Below, piece after piece: positions 1 to 7,156 of a stretch of DNA of 37,517 nucleotides. The notes beneath the pieces were generated by a model that saw nothing but the letters and a program-made list of their open reading frames with translations, was not told the DNA's origin and did no database searches. The stretch comes from JBMYTN01 sp049604415 (GTDB lineage: Bacteria > Pseudomonadota > Alphaproteobacteria > Rhodospirillales > Rhodospirillaceae): NCBI GenBank assembly GCA_049604415.1, contig JBMYTN010000041.1, positions 1 through 37,517 on the forward strand, in the 5' to 3' direction. The position numbers were made by a program, and so were the translations under genes. Within the stretch, counting starts at the first letter, position 1. Each line of letters begins with the position of its first letter.

Positions 1-258
1 GGCGGGAATGTCGCCGCAAATTCAACTCTAGCATGGCCGCGTGGGGCGGGGCCATGGAACTACGCCTCCGCCGTGAAGAATGCACTGTGCACTCTAGCAT
101 GGCCGCGTGGGGCGGGGCCATGGAACCCAAAACATCGCCATAGGCTTGGAAAACACACTCTAGCATGGCCGCGTGGGGCGGGGCCATGGAACTTGGCTCG
201 CTCTATGGAAGCCAAGAGATTTACTCTAGCATGGCCGCGTGGGGCGGGGCCATGGAAC
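1..258. CRISPR. CRISPR array, cut by the window edge; 36-bp repeats and 30-bp spacers
   Basis: Four identical 36-bp repeats lie at 25-60, 91-126, 157-192 and 223-258. They are separated by three unrelated spacers of exactly 30 bp (61-90, 127-156, 193-222). Bases 1-24 look like the end of another spacer, so the array continues beyond the window. Each repeat begins ACTCTAGCATGGCC, ends GGGGCCATGGAAC, and can fold through CATGGCC/GGCCATG arms around an 11-nt loop. The exact 66-bp period with unique spacers is what defines CRISPR. A 36/30 geometry is usual for type II systems, but no cas gene is visible, so subtype and transcription strand are undecided. On the minus strand the repeat starts with GTT, as many type II repeats do. 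Confidence 0.95.
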
Positions 259-285
259 CCTCTCCTGGACCGATGGGAAACGGTC

Positions 286-390
286 TCAGGCAAGGGAGCG
301 GCGGACGTCCAAAATCTCGTTTGCGAGCGCAGGACCAAGACGGCCAACCAAGGCTTCAATAGCTCGTGCAGTCGGGCAAAAACTATTCAC
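286..390 (-). pseudogene. short ORF, possibly a toxin-gene remnant
   Basis: Immediately downstream of the broken ParD-like antitoxin gene on the same strand is a 34-codon frame that could begin with GTG. It reads ...ARAIEALVGRLGPALANEIL, then DVRRSLA, then a stop. The amphipathic sequence looks like the tail of a real protein, and the slot is where a toxin gene normally follows its antitoxin. It is too short to be a complete toxin. I cannot assign it to a family, and it could be chance. Confidence 0.25.
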
Positions 391-393
391 CCA

Positions 394-666
394 TCAACCC
401 CATACTTCTTGTTTCTGTTCATAAAGCTCCAGATCCTTGAAAAAATTACCGCTCGATTTGAAGTAACGGCCTGCTTTTATATCCTGATAACCGGCCTGAA
501 TATCTTCGCGTAACGCGGAAATATCATCGCCGACAGCCATGTCACGCCGAATTAATGCGCGTAAGTATTCGTCAGCTGTTTGATAGAGCCCGGTTTCACC
601 CACCATTTTTTCAACATGACGAGCAAGAGGCTCGCTTAACTATGTTGTTATGCGGTGAATACTCAT
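394..666 (-). pseudogene. ParD-like ribbon-helix-helix antitoxin with an in-frame amber stop
   Basis: An ATG at 664-666, preceded by AAAAGGA at good ribosome-binding distance, opens MSIHRITT. It then meets TAG at 640-642 and continues in the same frame as LSEPLARHVEKMVGETGLYQ and TADEYLRALIRRDM to a stop at 394-396. This fits a ParD/CopG-type antitoxin: a DNA-binding beta strand, two helices, then a toxin-binding tail. Reading through the stop gives about 90 residues, normal for the family. The TAG sits at the end of the predicted beta strand, where a serine TCG codon would fit. A shorter product could start at the ATG at 606 but would lack the DNA-binding strand. No intact ParE-type toxin gene follows, so this is probably a decaying module. 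Confidence 0.6.
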
Positions 667-707
667 GACGCTCGATCCTTTTGAAATCAAAGGCTTCACA
701 GGTTAAC

Positions 708-738
708 ACTCTATCATGACCGCGTGGGGCCATGGCTC
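708..738. repeat. degenerate CRISPR-repeat copy 1
   Basis: This stretch matches the first 22 bases of the array repeat with two substitutions (G7 to T, G12 to A). It then lacks five bases and rejoins at CCATGG. It abuts the stop codon of the coiled-coil gene at 738-941 and lies about 40 bp upstream of the ParD-like start at 666. It is alone, with no spacer-length partner. It could be a decayed repeat, a tracrRNA anti-repeat or a regulatory element. Confidence 0.65.
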
Positions 739-941
739 TATTGATGCACCAGATCCAAGCGTTTTTCGATCCGGTCGAGCCGATCTTCCATGCGGTCAAT
801 GCGGCGCGAGAGGGAGGCTTGACCCTCCTCAAGTGCTCCAGTGCGCTGTTTCAATTCGCGAATGTCGTCGATGACCCGATCAATCTTTTCATCGATCCGG
901 CGCAAATAGCGCAATGTGAGGTTCTCAGGGTCTTCGGTCAT
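738..941 (-). CDS. small coiled-coil protein of unknown function
   Basis: This gene encodes 67 residues from an ATG preceded by AAAAAAGG at seven bases. The protein starts MTEDPENLTLRYLRRIDEKI and is almost entirely charged heptad repeats, ending ...DRMEDRLDRIEKRLDLVHQ. It has no signal peptide, membrane segment or catalytic motif, and probably forms a helical coiled coil. Similar short 'RRIDEK...DRIEKRLDL' proteins are widespread in proteobacteria and often sit beside toxin genes, which would suit an antitoxin or adaptor role, but that is inference. It lies between two degenerate CRISPR-repeat copies and upstream of the broken ParD-like gene on the same strand. Confidence 0.75.
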   Translation of the reverse strand: MTEDPENLTLRYLRRIDEKIDRVIDDIRELKQRTGALEEGQASLSRRIDRMEDRLDRIEKRLDLVHQ

Positions 942-980
942 TGCAGGGCCTTTTTTAGGCTAACGAAGTCAGAAGGCCAG

Positions 981-1013
981 TTTGGCTCCTCCCCTGAAGG
1001 ATTCCGAGCCAAA
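981..1013. other. stem-loop between the degenerate repeat and the coiled-coil gene
   Basis: Perfect 8-bp arms TTTGGCTC (981-988) and GAGCCAAA (1006-1013) enclose a 17-nt region that can pair further (TCC with GGG). No T-run follows on either strand, so it does not look like an intrinsic terminator. On the minus strand it lies just downstream of the degenerate repeat at 1040-1057, between that element and the gene starting at 941. It may be part of an untranslated leader or a small RNA. Confidence 0.4.
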
Positions 1014-1039
1014 AGAGGTGCCTTTCTTATTCGAGCACT

Positions 1040-1057
1040 ACTCTATCATGACCGCGT
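1040..1057. repeat. degenerate CRISPR-repeat copy 2 (partial)
   Basis: The first 18 bases of the array repeat recur here with the same two substitutions as in copy 1 (G7 to T, G12 to A). After position 18 the similarity ends. The shared changes show that the two degenerate copies are related to each other, not independent decay products of the array. This one lies about 100 bp upstream of the coiled-coil gene (start at 941), in the same orientation relative to the gene as copy 1 has to the ParD-like gene. Confidence 0.6.
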
Positions 1058-1078
1058 CAGGTGCAAATACCCCGGAAA

Positions 1079-2008
1079 TCAGCGTTCGATCCCCGGGATG
1101 GCACGGCATCCGGCCTCCAGGGCGGCGATAAAGGCGGACAGGCGGCGCGGTTGTTGGCGGGCGGGCAGATAGGCCAGGGTGATGTTCAAGGTCTTGGCCC
1201 GCCAATCCGGCAACAGATCCACCAAACTGCCAGCCGCCAGATCCTCGGCAACAAACCAGCGTGGCAGGATCGCCGCCCCAAGGCCGCTTAGGACCGCCCG
1301 CTTCAGCGAGAAAATATTGTTGGTCGATAAGGTCGGGGAGACCGCCCATTCCATCCGCGCCCCCTCCGGTCCGAACAAGCCGATTTTGCTGCCCTCAAAC
1401 GGTGTCAGCGTGACGAAGGGCAGGTGCTGGACGTCCTCGGGTTGGGCTTGTTGTCGGTTTTGCGCTGTCTGGCAGCGCCCGGCGAGGGCCGGGGAGGCCA
1501 CCAGCAGCCGCTCGACCCGACCCAAATGCCGGACAATCAGGCTCTCATCGGGGATCGGGCCGATTTTGATCCAACAATCACAGCCGATTTCCGCAAAGCG
1601 GATCGGCTCATCCTCCAAACGCCAGTGGATCGAGACCTCGGGATGGGTGGCCTGAAACCCCACAGCGATGTCGGCGAGATGCATCTGGCCCAGCGCGACC
1701 GGGGCGACCACCCGCAGCGGTCCTTTCAGGGTCTGGGCGTCTGCCGCATGGCGCTCCTCCAGGGCCTCCCAGCGGCCAATCAGGGCGCGGGCATCGGCCA
1801 AGACCTCCAAGCCGGCTTCGGTCAGGGCGAGGGAATGGGTGGTCCGACGGATCAACTGCACCGCCAAGCGGTCTTCCAGCGCCGCCAATTGGCGGCTGGC
1901 GGAGCCTTGGGACAAGCCCAGATCCCGTGCGGCGGCGCTGATGCTGCCCCGCTCGGCAATGCGGACAAAGGTTTCCAGCAGGGCAAGGCGATCTAAGGGT
2001 TTGCTCAT
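1079..2008 (-). CDS. LysR-family transcriptional regulator
   Basis: The 309-residue protein has the standard LysR layout. An N-terminal winged helix-turn-helix occupies about residues 5-65 (FVRIAERGSISAAARDLGLS, then QGSASRQLAALEDRLAVQLI). A linker helix follows, then a periplasmic-binding-protein-like effector domain from about residue 90 to the end. Its length is typical. It diverges from the aldo/keto reductase gene at 2106 with about 97 bp between them, the usual arrangement for a LysR protein that controls its neighbour. The effector is unknown. The family call is secure; the target is inferred from position. Confidence 0.92.
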   Translation of the reverse strand: MSKPLDRLALLETFVRIAERGSISAAARDLGLSQGSASRQLAALEDRLAVQLIRRTTHSLALTEAGLEVLADARALIGRWEALEERHAADAQTLKGPLRVVAPVALGQMHLADIAVGFQATHPEVSIHWRLEDEPIRFAEIGCDCWIKIGPIPDESLIVRHLGRVERLLVASPALAGRCQTAQNRQQAQPEDVQHLPFVTLTPFEGSKIGLFGPEGARMEWAVSPTLSTNNIFSLKRAVLSGLGAAILPRWFVAEDLAAGSLVDLLPDWRAKTLNITLAYLPARQQPRRLSAFIAALEAGCRAIPGIER

Positions 2009-2076
2009 GCGTAATACAAATAACAGAAAGCCCTCTAAGCCGTCTACAGAATGTCCGGTTCATAGGTCACTTTGCT

Positions 2077-2093
2077 AAGCATCACCCATGCTT
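2077..2093. promoter_or_regulatory. inverted repeat between lysR and the aldo/keto reductase gene
   Basis: AAGCAT and ATGCTT arms flank a 5-bp spacer, just upstream of the ribosome-binding site of the aldo/keto reductase. The position suits an operator for the divergent LysR regulator. The spacing is not the classic T-N11-A box, so this is only a candidate. Confidence 0.3.
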
Positions 2094-2105
2094 TGGAGCT
2101 TAAAG

Positions 2106-2873
2106 ATGACTGAGAACAGCTATGCCATCGCCAATGGTCTTGTTGTGAACCGCCTGGGCTATGGCGCCATGCGCCTGACTGGACAGCCGGGCAATTTTGG
2201 TCCCTATCCCCAGTGGCAGGATGGGCTGGCCCTGGTCCGTCGGGCCGCCGATTTGGGCGTGACCTTTTTTGACAGCGCCTGGGCCTATGGGCCGGGTCAC
2301 GTGGATCGTCTGCTCGGGGAAGCCCTGGAGGGGCGCGATGTGGTGATCGCCACCAAAGGCGGGGTCGATAAGCCGGAGCCCGGCAAAATTATCGTCGATG
2401 GCCGCCGCGATGCGCTGATGCGCCAAATCGATCAGAGCTTGGCTCATCTGCGCCGGGACCGGATCGACCTGTTCCAACTGCATCGGGTCGATCCACAAAC
2501 CCCGATTGAGATCTCCCTGGAGGCGCTGGCGGAGGCCCAAGCCGATGGCCGTATCGGGCATATCGGCTTGTCCAATGTGACGAAGGCGCAATTGGATCGG
2601 GCCCTGGCGGTGGCCCCCATTGCCAGCGTGCAGAACCGTTTCAATCAGGCCGAAGGCGATGGGGACGGGTTGGTTGATTACACGGCGGCCAAGGGCATCG
2701 CATTTATCCCTTACGGACCGCTGGGGGCTCACCCCATGCGCCCCGGTGCGACCCTGGACCCCCAAACGGCCATTGCCTGGCTGTTGGCCCGCTCGCCCAA
2801 TATCGTGGTGATTCCCGGCACGACCTCGATGGCGCATCTGGAGCAAAACTGGGCAGCTTGGGAGCTGGTTTAA
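2106..2873 (+). CDS. aldo/keto reductase
   Basis: The 255-residue protein is a predicted NADPH-dependent TIM-barrel oxidoreductase of carbonyl compounds. The family catalytic tetrad is recognisable: Asp and Tyr in FDSAWAYG, Lys in IATKGG and His in LFQLHRVD. The cofactor-binding end is also present (IPGTTSMAHLEQNW). The start at 2106 (MTENSYAIANG) is preferred over the in-frame ATG at 2088 because GGAG lies eight bases upstream of 2106. The protein is somewhat shorter than many family members (280-330 residues) but has all motifs. It is divergent from the LysR regulator, which probably controls it. The substrate cannot be read from the sequence. Confidence 0.92.
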   Translation: MTENSYAIANGLVVNRLGYGAMRLTGQPGNFGPYPQWQDGLALVRRAADLGVTFFDSAWAYGPGHVDRLLGEALEGRDVVIATKGGVDKPEPGKIIVDGRRDALMRQIDQSLAHLRRDRIDLFQLHRVDPQTPIEISLEALAEAQADGRIGHIGLSNVTKAQLDRALAVAPIASVQNRFNQAEGDGDGLVDYTAAKGIAFIPYGPLGAHPMRPGATLDPQTAIAWLLARSPNIVVIPGTTSMAHLEQNWAAWELV

Positions 2874-2888
2874 GCCCGCATGCCCTGC

Positions 2889-3494
2889 TCACACGTTGGT
2901 GGGAGGATCGGCGCTGGCGGCGACGGACATGGCGAGGTCGGTGAGCATCTCTGCCAGCTCCGCTGTTGGCAGGGGCACCGCAGAGGCGGTCACCGAATAG
3001 CCTTCGAAAAACGGCAGCAGGAGGCTGGCCAGCCGGTCGCGACGGGTCTGGTCAGCGTCATCGCCGAGCACAAACCCCGAAATCAACGCCGCAAAGCTGC
3101 GGTAATAGGCGGCCATATGGTCCCGGATCGCAGCATTGCGCGACGAGATCGCCCAAAGTTCGCGGAAAATCCGGCACATATCGGACAGTCCATCACCATG
3201 CTGCAGTCCCGTTAGGATCAACAGGTGACAGCGCGCGCGGGGCGTCGCGCCGGGGCTGTCTTCGGTCAGCTGGATGATCTGCTGGGTGCAGGCCGCGAAA
3301 TACTGGCTGGCCATCGCTTTGAGCACATCGTCTTGGGACTTGAAATAATATTGCAGGTTGCTGAGCCGCATGCCCGCCCGCTCGGCCAATTTGCGCATGC
3401 TCAGCCCCGCATGGCCGGTTTCTTTCAACAGATCCAAGGCGCACTCCAGGATCAGTTGCTCCTTTTGGGATCTCTCCGTTGCTCCGCCCGCCAT
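2889..3494 (-). CDS. TetR/AcrR-family transcriptional regulator
   Basis: About 201 residues. The N-terminal TetR helix-turn-helix (residues about 10-60) reads LDLLKETGHAGLSMRKLAER followed by AGMRLSNLQYYFKSQDDVLK; the YYFKSQDDVLK helix is a hallmark. The C-terminal ligand-binding half is all helical and unassigned. Tandem starts (GTG 3500, ATG 3497, ATG 3494) lie together; AGAAGGG is best spaced for 3494. The gene is divergent from the haloalkane dehalogenase across a 108-bp region with several palindromic half-sites, so it probably represses that gene and itself. Its 3' end faces the aldo/keto reductase gene with only a 15-bp gap. Confidence 0.92.
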   Translation of the reverse strand: MAGGATERSQKEQLILECALDLLKETGHAGLSMRKLAERAGMRLSNLQYYFKSQDDVLKAMASQYFAACTQQIIQLTEDSPGATPRARCHLLILTGLQHGDGLSDMCRIFRELWAISSRNAAIRDHMAAYYRSFAALISGFVLGDDADQTRRDRLASLLLPFFEGYSVTASAVPLPTAELAEMLTDLAMSVAASADPPTNV

Positions 3495-3540
3495 CATCAC
3501 CCTTCTGGATCCGTTACAGCGCCCCAGAATAGAGGCTTGA

Positions 3541-3583
3541 CGACCTAGGTCAAGTGACCTACTAAATTAGGTCAAACGACCTA
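3541..3583. promoter_or_regulatory. clustered operator for the TetR regulator
   Basis: Five copies of a YGACCTA half-site (either strand) occur in 43 bp: 3541-3547, 3546-3552, 3555-3561, 3568-3574 and 3577-3583. They form GACCTAGGTC (3542-3551), TGACCTA-N6-TAGGTCA (3555-3574) and TAGGTC-N4-GACCTA (3568-3583). The cluster ends 19 bp before the haloalkane dehalogenase start. TetR dimers bind such palindromes, so bound repressor would probably block both divergent promoters. Confidence 0.75.
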
Positions 3584-3602
3584 ATTCAAGAAAGAGCGCA
3601 GC

Positions 3603-4508
3603 ATGATCGAGACCCTTCGCACGCCAGATGACCGTTTCCAGGATTTGCCCGGCTTTGCGTTCACCCCCCACTATGTCGATGCGGTGCCTGGATATGAGGG
3701 CCTGAGGGGCCACTATTTGGATGAAGGCGATCCGAACGCGCAGGAGGTGTTCCTTTGCCTGCATGGCGAGCCGAGCTGGTGCTACCTCTATCGGAAAATG
3801 ATCCCGGTCTTTACCGCCGCTGGGGTTCGGGTCATCGCGCCGGACTGGTTGGGCTTTGGGCGGTCTGACAAGCCCGTCGATGACGGGGTTTATTCATTTG
3901 ATTTCCATCGTGAATATATGCTGGGTCTCATTCGCCATCTCGACCTGAAGAACATCACTTTGGTCTGCCAGGACTGGGGAGGGGTGCTGGGCCTGACCCT
4001 GCCCATGGAGATGCCCGAGCGCTTTAAGCGGCTCTTGATCATGAACACCGGTCTGATGGCCGGTCCGGTGAACAGCCCGGCCTTTGAGGAATGGAAGGCC
4101 GATATTGTCTCCAACCCCGATGTTCCGGTGGCCTATGTGATGCAGAAGAACGAGCCGATCATCAATGATGCCGAGGCCGCCGCCTATGTCGCCCCTTTCC
4201 CGGACCAGACTTATAAGGCCGGGGTCCGCATGTTCCCCAAACTGATCGCCAAAACGATGGATGCGCCCGGGGTGGCGACGTCCCAGCGGGCGGCCCAATT
4301 CTGGTCGGAAGCGTGGCAGGGCGAAAGTTTCATGGCCATTGGCATGACGGATAAGATGCTGGGGCCGGAAGTGATGCATTACATGCGCACCATAATCCAG
4401 GGCTGCCCGGAGCCGCTTGAGATCGCCCAAGGCGGCCATTTTGTTCAAGAGTCCGGGGGTCCGCTGATCGCTGAACGGGCCCTCGCCCATTTCGGCCTCA
4501 CCGGGTGA
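3603..4508 (+). CDS. haloalkane dehalogenase (alpha/beta hydrolase, DhlA-like)
   Basis: The 301-residue enzyme is predicted to hydrolyse carbon-halogen bonds, giving an alcohol and halide. The alpha/beta-hydrolase fold shows the HLD-I signatures: oxyanion-hole HGEP (Glu56), nucleophile Asp124 with halide-binding Trp125 in CQDWGG, catalytic acid Asp250 in AIGMTDKML and His279 in GGHFVQE. Asp124, Trp125 and Glu56 fall at the same numbers as in DhlA. Trp164 may be the second halide ligand. An Asp nucleophile followed by Trp separates these enzymes from epoxide hydrolases and esterases. The gene lies downstream of a clustered TetR operator, so expression is probably inducible by a ligand of that regulator. 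The natural substrate is unknown. Confidence 0.88.
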   Translation: MIETLRTPDDRFQDLPGFAFTPHYVDAVPGYEGLRGHYLDEGDPNAQEVFLCLHGEPSWCYLYRKMIPVFTAAGVRVIAPDWLGFGRSDKPVDDGVYSFDFHREYMLGLIRHLDLKNITLVCQDWGGVLGLTLPMEMPERFKRLLIMNTGLMAGPVNSPAFEEWKADIVSNPDVPVAYVMQKNEPIINDAEAAAYVAPFPDQTYKAGVRMFPKLIAKTMDAPGVATSQRAAQFWSEAWQGESFMAIGMTDKMLGPEVMHYMRTIIQGCPEPLEIAQGGHFVQESGGPLIAERALAHFGLTG

Positions 4509-4685
4509 AACGGGGGTCCCGATTTCTAAATCGATGACGGCTGCGGGCAAGAACGCCTGCGGGCCCCTGGCCCTAGCCCTGGTGCACAATAAGCGAGTAT
4601 CAATCGTTTAAATCGTCCCGCCGCTCCGGTAAGCTCCCTGCTGAGCATTTGATTTTTCTTCCGGATTGGAATTGCGCAGACCGTC

Positions 4686-5588
4686 ATGGATGATGTGCTT
4701 GGTTTCACACATCGCGACTTCCACCAGCTTGATCACACGCACCTCTACTGGGTGCTGACGGCTCTTGGTTTTTTGGTTGGGTATTTTAAAAGTAAAACAT
4801 TCCAGAGTATTGGGAGGGTGAATTATTTTATATATTTGTCTTTCTTATTTCTTTGGGGGTTTCTTGCTTTTTTTGCTTACGGGTATGCGCTGTATAGCGG
4901 GGGCAGCGATAACATCAGTATTTTTCTCGCAATAATGCTGGTCTCAGCTTTTTTCATTGGCTATGTAGGCGCCATCGTCGGAAGAATGCGGTTTATTGAC
5001 GCTTTCGGAAGACCGGAATGGTCGATTGTTCTGCTAATTCCGCTTGCTCAATGTGTCATGTTGTTTGTGCCTCGGAAGAAAAACTTAAAAATACCAAGAA
5101 TACATCAATCGATCTTTTCTCAAGGGCTCGGTGGCATCTTCATCGGGTCCATAGCGTTTGCAACCCCACTGGCTATAGTCTTTGTCGAGAGCATGGTGGA
5201 AGACTATGAGAACAGCTCCCCCAATGACCGAAGCGGAGCCTCTGAGGCACGATCCTCCGCACCTGATCTCCCAACCATCGATCTTCCAACTGTCTTATCT
5301 CGCATGGCGCAAGGGACCATAACGCTCCCTCTGTTTGATCAAACAGCTAGGCTGGAGTCCACCTCAGCGACCGGCACGACACTAACCTATCGCTACACGC
5401 TCAAAGGGTCGGGTGATCCGGACCCCAGTGGCTTTGCCGCGCAAACCGTTCGGACTCTTTGCGCGGACGAGCATGTTGAGAAACTGGCCGAAATGGGTGC
5501 AGTTTTTGTGCATGACTATCGCACGCCTGACGGGCAATCCTATGCGACTGCTGTTGTCAGTGCGACGACCTGTGAATCCAACAAATGA
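4686..5588 (+). CDS. multi-pass membrane protein with a C-terminal soluble domain, unknown function
   Basis: A 300-residue protein with about five hydrophobic helices in residues 20-170. A soluble region of about 120 residues follows, with the pattern TARLEST..TTLTYRYTL..TLCAD..MGAVFVHDYRTPDG..V..TTC. That pattern resembles a small periplasmic/lipoprotein-type domain found in many proteobacterial hypothetical proteins, with two cysteines that could pair. The membrane half has SIGRVNYFIYLSFLF, RFIDAFGRPEW and RKKNLKIPR, each repeated in the next gene, so the two are tandem paralogues. Base composition is clearly lower in GC than the flanking genes, suggesting transfer. No strong ribosome-binding site precedes the ATG. 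Function unknown. Confidence 0.75.
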   Translation: MDDVLGFTHRDFHQLDHTHLYWVLTALGFLVGYFKSKTFQSIGRVNYFIYLSFLFLWGFLAFFAYGYALYSGGSDNISIFLAIMLVSAFFIGYVGAIVGRMRFIDAFGRPEWSIVLLIPLAQCVMLFVPRKKNLKIPRIHQSIFSQGLGGIFIGSIAFATPLAIVFVESMVEDYENSSPNDRSGASEARSSAPDLPTIDLPTVLSRMAQGTITLPLFDQTARLESTSATGTTLTYRYTLKGSGDPDPSGFAAQTVRTLCADEHVEKLAEMGAVFVHDYRTPDGQSYATAVVSATTCESNK

Positions 5589-5747
5589 CGTGGATCTCTG
5601 GAGACCTGCCTGATCAAATTGAGTCATTCTGACGGAGTGCATTTTCAGCCGAAGTGGGGCCGGTTCGGCGATTCGAAAATACTCCAGATCTGACAGCTGT
5701 TCTTCTGTGAGGGGCAGTACACACTTTAAATTGAAAGGGAGATCGGC

Positions 5748-6293
5748 GTGCTTGACCTGATTGGTATCTTCCCGTTATTCCCCTTCAGTAGTCTGCCTCT
5801 TCTTCTGATTTACAGTTTTTGGGTGATCGGATTTTTCTTTGCTGTCCGAAAGAGGTCGGTCTCTAAGAGCATTGGAAGAGTCCAATTTCTTGTTTCTCTA
5901 TCTTTTTTATTTATAAGTGTCGCCTTGATTCGCTTCTTATTCTTTTTGTTTGCGATGCGTATGTATATCGCCTCCCCGATATTCATTATGAGTGTGCTCG
6001 GCGGGCTATATTTTGCCTATGGATATTATCTGTCTATTATTGCTAGAAGGAGATTTTTGGACGCCTTTGGATCCACAAAATGGGCCTTTCTCATTTTAAT
6101 ACCCTTTTCTGAAGTGGTTATGGTTTTGGTCGCTCGAAAGCCAGAGTCAAAAATTCCGAGACTTCGGCCATCATCTTTTGAACAGTGGTTTCTTGGTGTT
6201 GTGATCGGCATTACGCTTGTCGCAACAATTGTAGGCCTTCAATATATCGATTTGCCAGGATTTAGGGGAGAGAGTTCACTGTTAAACCCATAG
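5748..6293 (+). CDS. multi-pass membrane protein, paralogue of the preceding gene without the soluble domain
   Basis: A 181-residue protein starting with GTG behind AAAGGGAG. It has about five hydrophobic helices and ends soon after the last one. It shares with its upstream neighbour SIGRVQFLVSLSFLF, RRFLDAFGSTKW and RKPESKIPRL in the same order and spacing, but has no counterpart of the neighbour's 120-residue C-terminal domain. AT-rich like that gene. The 159-bp gap between them has no recognisable gene. The pair probably arose by tandem duplication followed by loss or gain of the soluble domain. Function unknown. Confidence 0.72.
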   Translation: MLDLIGIFPLFPFSSLPLLLIYSFWVIGFFFAVRKRSVSKSIGRVQFLVSLSFLFISVALIRFLFFLFAMRMYIASPIFIMSVLGGLYFAYGYYLSIIARRRFLDAFGSTKWAFLILIPFSEVVMVLVARKPESKIPRLRPSSFEQWFLGVVIGITLVATIVGLQYIDLPGFRGESSLLNP

Positions 6294-6400
6294 ACAGTCT
6301 TTTCTATTTGGGGCGTTGTGCGCCTGAATACTGTGTGTAACCCAATCAATGGGGTTGGGGCGGGTTTTGTGTGGAAAGAGGGCAAAGATCAGCAAAGCCC

Positions 6401-7156
6401 TCAAGTCTGTCCCAAACCCGCCAACCAGGCCTGAGCGGCGTCGCGGTTGTCCACCAGGGGTCCGGGTGGGGACTCCGGGCGGCTCAATAAGATCACCGGC
6501 AGGCCCAGATCCCGGGCTGCGGCGATCTTGCCATAGGCCCCCATGCCGCCCGCATTCTTTGCATAAACCGCTTTGGCACCAATGCGACCCAACAGGGCCC
6601 GGTCGCCGATCTGGGTATAGGGCGGCTTGGCGACGATGACCTCGCAGCCGCGTGGTGCAGCACCATTGCTCAGAACCCGGGCAAAGCATTGGGTTTCCGG
6701 CAGTTGCAGGGCGAGGGTTTCCGATTCCCGAGGACCGGCGGCCAGAAACATCGCCGACAGCTTGGCCGCCCGGACCCAGCTTGCGGCCTCGGCGGCGTCC
6801 CGGACCGTGATCCAACGGTCACCCTTTTCCGGCATCCAGGCCGGGCGGACAAAGCGCAGCCGGGGCAGACCCCGGGCGGCGCAGATCTCGGCGGCGGTTT
6901 GTGGCATCACCGCTGCATAGGGATGGGTCGCATCAATCACCACGCCAATGCCCTGTTCTGCCAGGAAGCGGCTGAAGCCCTGCGGCCCGCCAAAACCGCC
7001 CGACCGGGTCAGGCGCGGCACCGGCCCAGTGGTCTCGGCGACCCCGGCCAGGGAGTACCAGACCGGGCCGGGGCGGCGGGCCTCCAGGGTCAGGGCCAGC
7101 GCCCGGGCCTCTGGCGTGCCCCCCAGGATCAGGATTGGGCGGCGATTAGGCGGCAT
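6401..7156 (-). CDS. cobK: precorrin-6A / cobalt-precorrin-6A reductase
   Basis: The 251-residue enzyme reduces the macrocycle of (cobalt-)precorrin-6A with NADPH in corrin-ring synthesis. Family motifs are ILILGGTPEARALA at the N terminus, VIDATHPYA in the middle and VYAKNAGGMGAYGK near the C terminus. The start at 7156 (MPPNRRPILIL) overlaps the end of cbiD by 11 bp and gives the usual CobK/CbiJ length; upstream in-frame codons lie inside cbiD. Co-transcription and translational coupling with cbiD are likely. Because the partner is CbiD (the cobalt-early route), the in vivo substrate is probably cobalt-precorrin-6A, making it functionally CbiJ. Confidence 0.93.
   Translation of the reverse strand: MPPNRRPILILGGTPEARALALTLEARRPGPVWYSLAGVAETTGPVPRLTRSGGFGGPQGFSRFLAEQGIGVVIDATHPYAAVMPQTAAEICAARGLPRLRFVRPAWMPEKGDRWITVRDAAEAASWVRAAKLSAMFLAAGPRESETLALQLPETQCFARVLSNGAAPRGCEVIVAKPPYTQIGDRALLGRIGAKAVYAKNAGGMGAYGKIAAARDLGLPVILLSRPESPPGPLVDNRDAAQAWLAGLGQT

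Noticed and set aside
73..513. Long frames across the CRISPR repeats on both strands
   Set aside because: They only read repeat units (recurring AWPRGAGPWN-like peptide) and spacers; there is no coding signal and the array explains the sequence.
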